Assembly (NCBI RefSeq): GCF_047663525.1
Contig: NC_092591.1
Location: forward strand, 32,707,001 to 32,771,000
DNA: 64,000 bases
Direction: 5' to 3'
DNA from: Anas platyrhynchos
Lineage: Eukaryota > Chordata > Aves > Anseriformes > Anatidae
The notes beneath the pieces were generated by a model. It was given only the letters and a program-made list of their open reading frames with translations, had not been told where the DNA came from and ran no database searches. The position numbers and the translations under genes were made by a program. Of the stretch, positions 24,061 to 33,593 are shown one piece after another. Numbering within the stretch: the first letter of the stretch is position 1; each line of letters opens with the position of its first letter.

Positions 24061-25830
24061 AGCACAACGAAGTGGCTATTTATTTAGGGCTCCTTTGACA
24101 AAAGATGGTGCAGGCAGCTGCTACGAAAGCCTATTAGCCGTGGGGCAAAAGACATCATCTTTCCCTGTACGAGAAACCGGCAAGGAACCCCAAAGCTGGG
24201 AAGGTAACTTGTCTGGTTTTATGGTGGCAAAAGATCAGCAGCAAAGTCAGGATCTGTGCCTGGCTCCTGCTGTGAGTTTATCAGTGGCTGGGATGGAGGA
24301 GCAGATGCAGGAGGTAGAAGTACCAGCTCGCTCAGGTGGTTCTCAGCCACGGGAGACGGCGAGGAGCTTTGGAGAGCCCTCCACGTGCCGCATGGATTGG
24401 TACCACGCTGGCAAACCGCATTAGTGCCAACAGATGCGGAGGAACGCGCTTTGTTGTGTAAAACCTGCGGTTTTGGTAAACCTGAGGGGGTTCCTGCAGC
24501 TCCTCCAGAGGGGCAGGGGCTGCTCCAGGGACAGCTCTGCCTGAGGGGGAGGCAGGAGGAGGCTGGCAGGGCAGAGTATTCCTCCAGCTCCCTGTGCTCC
24601 TGTCACATCTGTTTTTAATCTGAGCAAGAAGGAGCCCGCTCGTGCCCCTGCAGGGTGGCCCATACAAGTCTGTCTCTTGTATCTTTTAAGAGAGAAGGAA
24701 CTCGTCCCCTCCGCTCCCCTCCTGGCTCCTCTCTCCGCATCCATCATCATTAGCAGCCATAAACGTCAGAGCCGCAGCCATTAGGCTGCTATTCCCAGAT
24801 AAATAATGCTTTTCATATTTAATTTACAAGTGGCTGCAGAGCCTCTTTGGGGTGCACGGGGTTAATTAAGAGCCGAATTAGATAGAAATGCTTCTCCCCA
24901 GGGAAACTCAATTAAAGCCTTCTGGAAAAAAAATATAAATAAATAAAAAATAAGACATCGAGGCTGGGCACAACCTCTCCCTGAGCAGTGGGGCTGTACT
25001 GGCTGGTGGGAGAGGCTTCTCTGCTCCTCTCCTCACCATGCACATCTCCAGTTTGGGCAGCTCCCAGGATCAGGACAGAGGGAGCCAAAATTGAGAGCCC
25101 ACGGCTTTCAGCGAGAGGTGCCAGGGAGGATGCTAATGGTTAATCCTCCCTCCTGCTGCACAAACAAGCTGCCAAATGCTCCCCAGGAAAGCTGGCTCCG
25201 AACAGGAGGTTTACCAAGACCTTGTTGTGTAAGTGAAGGAAGCTCCTGGCCTCCTCCTCCCAGACATCTGCTCACCAAACCGATGCTTGCTGCAAATCAT
25301 AAGCTGCAAGCAGCCCTGTGCGAGCTAGATATCCTGCCTGTGTTGGTGTACGGGCAGCAACCCTGCCCCTTCCCGAGAGAAAGGGCTGAGGATGGAGCAC
25401 CACTGTTGGAAGAAAAAAGCAAACAAAGAAAAAACACACAATGGAAGCCAACTAACCCTCTGGAGAAGGAAAGGAGATCTTTGGGGATGACAAGTGGATT
25501 TGTTTACATGGACTTTCTGCTCTGATCCCTCCCCAGCACGCTTCCATATCTGGCTTGCTAGACAGGATGGAAACTCAAAATTTTGAAGGTCTCAGAGTCA
25601 GGGCACAGCATCCTGTAAAGAGCTGTCAATCCAAGGAGGTGTTTGGTGGCCCTAATCTACAGCTCCTCCAGCTGAAACTCATTCAGCCCTCGTTTTACTC
25701 TGCTGTGCGTGTCCTTCAACAGCCAGGTGTGAGAACCACATGGTCTGGTGCCACCTCCATGGGGGGAAGGATTTGGTCCTTTCCTAACCCTCTCCTGCAG
25801 AGCTGCTGTCCTGCCAACAGTTCACTGAGA

Positions 25831-25875
25831 CGGAGGAGGAGGAGGTGGAGGTGGAGGTGGTGTTAGGAGGTGGCT
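25831..25875 (+). repeat. GGA/GGAGGT purine-rich microsatellite
   Basis: GGA triplets pass into GGAGGT hexamers. The G-rich strand has enough GG runs to form a two-tier G-quadruplex, though this is untested. Confidence 0.85.
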
Positions 25876-26214
25876 TGTGCTTATCCTCTCCCTTTGCTTT
25901 AAGGGAGAGATAAGGACAGGGGTACTTGGGGAGGAGAGCACTACTGAAGCTGGGCTTGTGATGCCAGCTGAGACGTTTCTCTGGTGCCAATAGCTCCTGA
26001 TCCCTGGAGCTGTCCCACGGCCACTTCCCTGGCTCGATCCCTGCACAACACTGGTGAGACCCCACCTGAAAGCAGGGCAGCTGCTCCTTCATCTGAACAT
26101 CACGTCATTCATTCTCCCTAATGCCAACCTTAGTTCTTGATGTCATTACCCACTGTGTCCATTTGGCACTTGATCATCCAGATGATTTGCGGAAGGACTC
26201 TACAACTCAAAAGC

Positions 26215-26640
26215 AAATGAGTTATAAAGTAGGCATGTGGTTTATTTCGGTGCCGGGTGCATGTGGGATAGCTCCCAAAGGCATACGCAACAATTCGCTC
26301 ACTGGTGTTCTCTTTTAACCCCTAAAATATAAAATATGCATTAAGTTTCACAGGACATCTATGTATATTGATTTCCTAGCTCCACCTAGCCCCGCTTTGT
26401 AGGCTAATTATCTTATGAATCCTTCTGCGCTTGCATAGTACTCTCTGGTCGTCATCTGGGTGGCTGTTGGGATGAAGTAAGACGTCTTCATCGGAGCTGA
26501 ACTTTCCATCTCGTCTCCTTGTGCATGCTCTCTGAGCCCTTGGTCCCAGTCTGAGCCATAAGGTTGGTTTGATCTGGTTCTCGGGGTCCCAGGGGCTCCT
26601 GTAATCTGGAGGCCTAAGCGCAGCACAGGCGCAGTGCATC
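26215..26640 (-). mobile_element. Candidate avian endogenous-retrovirus LTR remnant
   Basis: On the minus strand this segment has the layout of a bird ERV long terminal repeat: an A/T-rich TATA-like patch near 26,326-26,340, then a GC-rich block containing CGGTGCCGGGTGC (plus-strand reading) and a poly(A) hexamer (plus-strand TTTATT at 26241-26246), which matches my recollection of ERVL-type R/U5 regions in birds. I found no gag, pol or env coding beside it, so it would be a solo, degraded LTR. Exact ends and terminal dinucleotides could not be fixed. The family assignment is from memory and uncertain. Confidence 0.45.
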
Positions 26641-27981
26641 ACAAACGTAGCACACATTAAGCAATGAGTGTTGCCTACATATTAATTCTTAATCAATCGC
26701 TCTCTAATTTCTAACCCCATGTCTCACAGACCCATCAATTTACTCTTAACTGCGCCTTAATTTGATCATTACATTGTTCCACCTCTAGCTGGCTTCAAGG
26801 AGTCTGGTAGCAAATTTGCCCTGCAGCATGCTCCTCGTCTTAAGCATACATCTGTTTATTTGGCCTTTCCTTCAGCCCCAGGAGGCAGAGCACAGCACCG
26901 GGTCCTTGTCTGCTTGCAGCAGGAGGGACGGGAGCCAGGCTCCTGCTGCAGCCCCACCAAGGCCCCTCTCATGCTCTGCCAGCTGGCTGCGTGCGGCCCC
27001 TCACGGCATCTCTCGGTGCCCTAGCAGAGAGGGGGATGAGGAGAAAATCCATCTCTGGAAATCCTTTCAGCCCCTTCCTCCGGAGGCTGTAAGTCCTCAT
27101 CTGCTTGAGGCCATCTGGACGAAGTTGTCCAAACACGGGCAGGCAGCTCAGGAGCCAGGGGAGTTGAGACAAAGGGGGGGCACGGCAGAAGAAACACTTG
27201 GCATCGTGCTTCTCCTCATTTAATTAGAGGAGAGCTAATGAAAGAGAGGAGCCTGTGTGCAGGAGGGCGCCGTCACCCCACTAGCTGATCTCCTCCGCAC
27301 AGGAGCCAGAGGCAGAGGAACATTTAATCCTGCTGGCTGAGCACGGACAGAGGGAGACCCACGGGATTTCCCCGTGTGAGCTGTAGGACAAGCAGCCCTG
27401 GCAGCAGGATGAGCTGTCTTCCAGGCTCTAGCCTTCCCAAGGCACTGTCTGGAGCCAGGGGCCACCCGGGGACAACTCCCCCGGCCAGGCAGAGAAGTCC
27501 CAGCAAGGAGTCGCTGCAGAGCAGCTGCGGATATTGCCGGATTTGGGAGATTTAGCCAAAAATCCCCAGAGAGCTCCCCCTTTGCCTGGAAACAAGGCTA
27601 TTGTGGGGCCCTCTTGCCAGAATACTTCTGAGGCTGCTCCCATGTATGCCGTGGCAATGAAGCTCCTGGCACCCAGGAGTGGCAAAGGTCTGCCCATGGG
27701 GACCGTCACCTTGCTCCCAGTGATGCCAGCACGGGTGACCTGTGCAAAGTGTCACCGCCTGCCCACGACCCGCCTGCCTTCAGAGCCCCTGCGCTCGCAG
27801 GGATAGCTATTAATGATGCTGCCTTTTGATATGCAAACGGAGTGCTCATTACGCCTCGCTCTCACCCCACATCCTCCGAGCTGTTAATTAAAGAGCGTGC
27901 AGCAGGCAGAAAATTATCACCGTCGCCTGCAAAATAAACCAGCGATGCTCGGGCGGCTGCACCCCCCCACACACCCAGCAG

Positions 27982-28000
27982 GACAGACAGACAGACAGAG
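27982..28000 (+). repeat. (GACA)n short microsatellite
   Basis: Four to five GACA units lie directly downstream of a short C-rich/CACA stretch (27960-27976). Confidence 0.8.
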
Positions 28001-28374
28001 ACACGCTGCCCAGCAAACCCTGCAGCTCAGAAACCCTTTCACCAGCCCATGCCTCAGTGGGGAGCCCCTTCCCTTGTGCCCGATTTGCTGGGGCCAAATC
28101 GTGGCCGTGCCCCTACAGGAGAGCCTGAGGCTCTGGAGTCCCAACACAGGGCTCTGCCCCCTCCTTGCTCAACCAGATGTGCATGGCTAGACACGTTTCT
28201 TCCCCTTCTATTGTGTTTTGCAAGATTACAGGCTTGAGATGGACTCAAAAGCCACCAGCACACTTTGCAGAGGCACAGGAGGTACTGAGGATTGGGCCCC
28301 GCTGACCTGTTATCACAGAGGTGTTACCTAGGGGAAAAAGGCTTTGAAAGGACCAGAGGAATCACAGCTTCTCG

Positions 28375-28570
28375 TGGTATATGACATATGTCAAAAACCC
28401 TATTCTGATAAGTATATGGCTTAACGTGAGCTAGTAGCAATAGGTGCTACACATGTAAATACTTCACTGTGTGCTCAATGCATAACTACGCAGAAATATG
28501 AGCCACTTTGGATTAATATGCATTTAGTATAATGTACTGATATTTAGCCTATATTGAATTGCTGCATTTC
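28375..28570. other. AT-rich island
   Basis: A markedly AT-rich segment with TTAATATGCATTTAG-type sequence in GC-rich surroundings. No repeat family or gene was recognised. It may be conserved non-coding DNA or simply an old decayed insertion. Confidence 0.3.
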
Positions 28571-30279
28571 CATGTGCGTGACAATATTAAATGTGTATCT
28601 ATGTGCCTACCATCTCTTCCATACGCCAACCACCAGCAGATACTCAGATGCTGTTGATGATTTAGAGCTTTCAAAACCCTAAAGAAATATTCCCAAAGAA
28701 GCACCAGAGGGGTACGTGGTGGGGGGGGGGACCTGCAGGATCCCATTTGTGGCTCCCACGTGCCAAGAAGTTGTCCCTTCACATGCCTCAGCTCCTGGCT
28801 AAGGAGGGCTGGTTTCCCCACACAGCTCACAGACCTGGGAACTATTTGATGGCACTGTTTGAGGCCAATCAAGCAGTGGAAAAAAAGCCCACAGAGATGC
28901 CATGGTATGCTCAATCCTTGAGCGTTTCACGACCCAGCTGGATAAAGCTCCAAGCAAGGTGGTCTGACCCCAGGGCTGACCCTGCTTCCAGCAGGAGGTA
29001 GGACCTGAGGCCTCCTGAGGGTGGCAGGGAAGCCCTGCCTGCTCACACCAAGCTGCTGCATGATGCCACTCCCAGGAGGCCTCAGAAGGGGTCTCCAGGT
29101 CCTGAAGGAGCACGTGGGCAGGTGAAAGTTGTAGTGAAACAAGGCAGCATCCACCACATTCCTTGGGGAAGGACAGTTTCCTCAAAACCGAAAGATTTCC
29201 TGTCAGTTCCCCCCAGATTGCTGCCAGCTCGAGCAGGGTGGGGTGGCTGGCAGAGGAGGCACAGCCAGCTCGGAGGTGCTTCTCCCTCTGCTCTGCTGTG
29301 GATGGACGATAAAGATTTTCCAAAAACCTTCATGAGAAGGTCTGTTTGGCAAGCGGGCCCTGAGGCAGTGCTGAGGCCTGCTCCCTGGTGCTGTGGCAGC
29401 AGGGCACAAACCTTGGTCTCTATCCCCACTCGGTTTTGAGGCCCCCAAACCCTCCCTGGGGCCATCTCGCAGGTGAGCCAAGGAGCGTGTCTGCAGGGGT
29501 CAGGACCTGTAGACCCTGCCTGCTCTCTGCTCCTGGCCTGGGGGGCTCCAGGACATCTTCTCTCGCTCCTCTGGGGCCACCAGCCAGCATCCCTGCCCTG
29601 GCCAGCATCCCTGCCTGCTCCTGTCCCCGTGCTGGCTCAGCAGCCTGGGGATCAGCTCCAGCATCACGCCTGGAGGAAAAGCAGCACCGCTTTGCAAGCT
29701 CAGCAGAAAAAGCACCGTGGAGACAAGAGCTGCTCCCCTGACCCCGCTTGCAGGATTTTAACAGAAATATTCAGCTTGGCATGGCTGGTGTGTTTGTGCA
29801 CCAGGAGGGTGAGCAGAAACAGGGCTAAAAGCACAGCTGTATTCATAGCCAAGGACACTTTTACAGTCAGCTGAGCTGAGCACCACCCAGCCCAGGTCTG
29901 ACCAGCCCCAGCGCAGGTGCCACATTAGCAGAAGTCATCACAGCTCTGTTACTTTCTGGTAACCCAGCAGGAGCATAACAGCAAAAGATCACTCTTAACA
30001 GACAGGCCAGACCCATCCAAAATCTAGTTCTTCTTTGCCCAGCAAGAGAAATGCAGGAGACAGGGTGAGGAGGAGATGCTGGAGGTCCCCTGGGAACATG
30101 CATCTTGGTGTGTTCACACATAGGAGAACACAAATAGGTAAAAACAGAGCAGGGATGTGTTGGCAGGGTCAGTCCCAGGATGCTGCCTGCCCCCACAGGT
30201 CCACATTTCCAAGCAGACACCAGGCAGGTGGGAGAGAACCACAAGAGCGATGAAAAGCCCAAAAAACACTGCCTCATCG

Positions 30280-30480
30280 TGAGAGATAAAAAGGTTTGGT
30301 CTATTTAACTTCTCAGAGAGAAGGTTAAGAGGTGCCTTGATCATGATCTATTAATACCTACCGAGGAAAAATAGTTGTGATAGTAGATAGCTCTTTAATC
30401 TAATAGGCAGAGGCATAATGAAACCCAGTGGCTGGGTGCCAGACAGGAGAGAAGGGGAACGTTTCGCTGCACCCAGCGCT
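30280..30480 (+). mobile_element. Decayed L3/CR1-clade LINE fragment (RT C-terminal region)
   Basis: Read forward with stops ignored, the segment carries LFNFSERRLRG and then LIMIY.YL, followed by LFNLIGRGI and KPSGW. These are landmarks of the conserved C-terminal stretch of CR1/L3 ORF2 just before the 3' UTR. Several in-frame stops and gaps show it is long dead. The orientation is plus. The upstream RT domain and the 3' terminal repeat are not recognisable, so it is a 5'-truncated, internally eroded copy. Confidence 0.75.
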
Positions 30481-30635
30481 GCAGCAACGTGTCCACTGCC
30501 ACCATGGGACCTCTCCTCTCACATGGGATGGGCTGGGGACAAGGAGCAGCTGGTGACCTGCTGTGGCATGGCTAAAAAGCCATTGCCCACTCAGCCCCTA
30601 AATCCTGGGTGCATGTAAATGGGTAGCTGGTGGTA

Positions 30636-30661
30636 TTTTTATTTATTTATTTATTCATTTT
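30636..30661 (+). repeat. (TTTA)n microsatellite
   Basis: About five TTTA units follow a short T run. It lies 150 bp downstream of the L3/CR1 remnant but is not clearly its tail. Confidence 0.85.
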
Positions 30662-31539
30662 GTGTGTGTAAAGGAGGAAAATTTCCCTTCTGCAATTTAA
30701 GGCTGATCTGTAGCCACCACGGTGTAAGGACATCAAAGCAACAACATCGTATTGAGATGGCTAGCCTCACCTGGCCCACCTGCACACTTACTAGTATGTA
30801 AATCCAACACCAACAGGGAGGGTTAAACGCTGATCCTACCCATTTTCCCCACTCCTGATGTCTCCGCGTTTCAGGACCCAGCGCCGGTGTTGCACCGGTG
30901 GTGAGGGTTTTGTCACGTCGTGTTCCTCGGCTAATTGGAAGGAAAGACAAAAAGAAAGGGGAATGAAAGGCTGTGGCGCATAAACACATCATTAGCTACA
31001 TTACAAGTCCTGCACAAGCGGGCTTTATAAGCTCTTCAAGAGGAGGGATTATAACATGAGCTGTTTATTCTCACTTCTGAACCACAGAAGGACGTTAAGT
31101 CCAAAGCCTGTCGTTAAGGCTTTGAAGGCCAGCGAGGAAGGACATTTTCTGAAAGTCGACTGACCCCAGAACCTTCCAGACTCCCTCCCTGAAGACCAAG
31201 GCATCCGAAATTGCCTTGAGAAGCCTTAGCTGAGGCCTGGGGGCCGTTTTCACAGCCCCCTGGCTCCCGCAGGGCTCCACGCACAGCCCCAGGGCAGCTG
31301 ATGGGAGAAGGCGGTCACGGTGACCGCAGCCCTGGCACCACAGCCAGCACCACAGCACCTCTTCCTCCACAGCCTTCCTCTCAATCCCCCTGTGCATTTG
31401 GCTGCTGCAGTGCCCGTCACATTTCCCTCACAGCCCGCAGGGAGCCGAAATCCCCTAAGGAAAGCTGCGGCACGCCGGTGGGTTGGTAAACGCTGCCGTG
31501 TACAACCTGACACGGGCGGTTCAGGAGCTATCAACCCGC

Positions 31540-31800
31540 GGTGCTTAAGCACACAAATAGTATTTTCTATTAGTCTCCCTTGGAATTTATGTGCCTTAAT
31601 ACGTTGCTCTTTATGTTAACGGCCCTTCGCGAGGCGTACGGGGGATATAACGTGGTTGGATTACTGTGCAAATCATAACTTTGTTCCTGGCTGCGTTTGA
31701 GTGATTAGAACAGTAACCTTCACATCACCTTAACATCCACATTTGTATTTTATTACATATATTCCCAAGCAGATTATGTTGTTAAGGTAGATTTTTTGAA
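31540..31800. promoter_or_regulatory. AT-rich island with retained CpGs, candidate conserved element
   Basis: About 260 bp of AT-rich DNA contains GTTAAC (HNF1 half-site type), several homeobox-like cores and, unusually, a CpG-bearing core with TTCGCGAGGCGTACG at about 31627-31641. CpGs normally decay in such sequence, so their retention hints at selection or lack of methylation. No repeat family was recognised. The enhancer role is inferred. Confidence 0.35.
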
Positions 31801-33202
31801 CCATAACTCAGGAGGAGAAAACACAAAGGCTTCACAGAAATCTCCTGCTAGAGAGCATGGAAATTGGAGGCTTTCAAACTGCATTTGAGCTCAGATTAAA
31901 ATTTTCAGACGTGAGAGTTTCTGACTCACCAAGTTGGCAACAACCTCTGCACCCCTGCTCACAGCCACATGTGAAAACCCCAGGCCACCGTTCGGAGCAG
32001 AGCTGCGTGACCTGCCATGCACACGGTGCTGCCTAAAACCCCTCCGGGGCAGCCATCTCCTCCCCACAAGAGGCACCAAATAAATGTGAGCATCCTTGGC
32101 TCACACCACAGGCACATGGGTACTGAGGAAGCACCGAGAGCCCTGGCTGTGGGACGGTTGGGCAGGCAGGGGCATCGGGCTGTGCCCCACGTGAGGCACA
32201 GGATAATGAGCATGAGTGAGTGTGATTTGAGGGCTTTCTCACCCAAAACAAGGCTGCAGCGACGCACTGGCGCGGTGTAACGGATGCTACGATGGGGAGC
32301 TGTTGCTATGGTGAGAGGAGTAATATTTAAGCACCAACTGTTTATAAATATAAAATCCCCACAAAGTTTTCTAAAATTAGATTAAGGGGGCTAGGGTTGT
32401 CAGGGTATTCTGGAAGACTTGAGAAATACCAGTATTTTTGGCCGTGCGAGCTCCGGGTGCTCCTAACAGCAAACACCAGTCCCAAATGCCGAAAATCAAA
32501 AGCGACGCTTCTGCTGTTGTGCTGTTGTGCTTCCCAAGATTGAACAGCGGCGATCTCAGAGCCCTGAACTCACCAGCACAGCCTGGCTCGCCTCTCACAG
32601 CGGAGGTGATGCCAGCGTATCCAGGGATTTTCTCTCTCGACACGACCGTGGTGCAGGGACCCCGGTGCCACTGCTTCCCCCAACCCGCTGGCTGCAGGGT
32701 GAGGCTGTCCCGAGCCCCTGCCTGGCGCTGGGATCCCACAGCAACGCTTCCAGCATCCTGCAGCCGGGGGGGAGGATTTGGGAATGGCCGAGCCGTGGGG
32801 CACAGCCCGGGATGTTGCTGTCAGCACCCGACATATAGGTGGTGAGGTGGGGTGCAGGACACGAGTACCCACTGCAGCACCTCCAGAACCACGAGCTGGT
32901 GCTCACTGCAGCTGCCAGGTCAGGGGAGGTGCAGATAAAGAGCAACAAAAGCACAGCAAACACCTGGCAGAAGGGGAAACATGCAAAAAGTTGCCCAAAG
33001 TAAGAGCCCGACCTGCTTGGAGGAGTCGAGAGGGAGCAGGAGGGACCAAGGGGAACCTCAGCGGAGGTCGGGATGGCACCTTCCCGTCAGGGCCTCTGCC
33101 CGTGGCCCTGGCGGAGCAGGGAGTGCTCCTGGCGCTGGGGGCGACCCCCGGGACCCCCGCGGCTCCCCACGGGCGGTGTTCGCCCACCGAGGCCCGGCTC
33201 GC

Positions 33203-33216
33203 CCAGCAGGGGGCAC
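33203..33216 (+). promoter_or_regulatory. CTCF-like motif at the CHST1 promoter
   Basis: CCAGCAGGGGGCAC agrees with the CTCF core consensus CCASYAGRKGGCRS at every position I can check. It has the same orientation as the pair near 7.86 kb. Confidence 0.55.
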
Positions 33217-33289
33217 GGGGAGGGCGCGCAGCGCCTGGGTAGGTGGGGGGCGCGCCTCGGGGTGTGCGTGTGGGGAGGGCTGCAGAAAT

Positions 33290-33593
33290 TAGAGAAAAAG
33301 AGAAGAAAACTTGGGAGTTTGCAGCTCGGCACGCCGGGGCGGCGCGGAGGCTGCGCTGCCGGGAGGGAGAAGGGGAGGGAGGGAAGGCAAGGAGGGAGGG
33401 GAGAGCGGGCGCAGCCCCTTCCCCGGCCCTCCCCTCGCCTCGCCCGGCCGCGGGGCGTGGAGGGGCGGCCCCGAGCCCGGCTCTCGGCACGGCCGGCTGA
33501 GCTCCGGCGGCGGGGCTCGGCGTCCCCCGGGCCGGGAGCCGCGGCGGGGAGCCGCCGGGGATGCGGGGGGAGCTCGCCGCGGCGCTGCGCCAG
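33290..33593 (+). other. CHST1: CHST1 5' UTR exon 1 (inferred)
   Basis: The exon end is defined by a consensus donor, CAG then GTAAGG, at 33593/33594 inside the CpG island. The start is approximate. CHST1 in mammals likewise has non-coding first exon(s) and a single coding exon. An ATG at 33561 (G at -3) opens a frame that is still open at the splice junction; see the upstream-ORF entry. This exon could belong to another transcript, but no other plus-strand gene is near. Confidence 0.5.

Larger units (their letters stand above)
7923..33040. other. Long intergenic block between SLC35C1 and CHST1
   Basis: I can support no protein-coding gene or structural RNA here. The sequence alternates GC-rich unique DNA, which yields many chance open frames, with AT-rich islands of 100-300 bp that are listed separately where they carry interpretable motifs. 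Recognisable repeats are few: A-rich and T-rich runs, a GGAGGT array, a G10 run at 28721-28730, a GACA run, one candidate LTR remnant and one L3/CR1 fragment. In mammals the equivalent interval is also gene-poor, so distal control of CHST1 is the most natural role, by inference. Confidence 0.6.

Noticed and set aside
25975-26080. Short segment with CTGGTGAGACCCCACCTG resembling the CR1 RT region
   Set aside because: Only about 20 bp matches well and the flanks do not continue the CR1 order, so chance similarity cannot be excluded.
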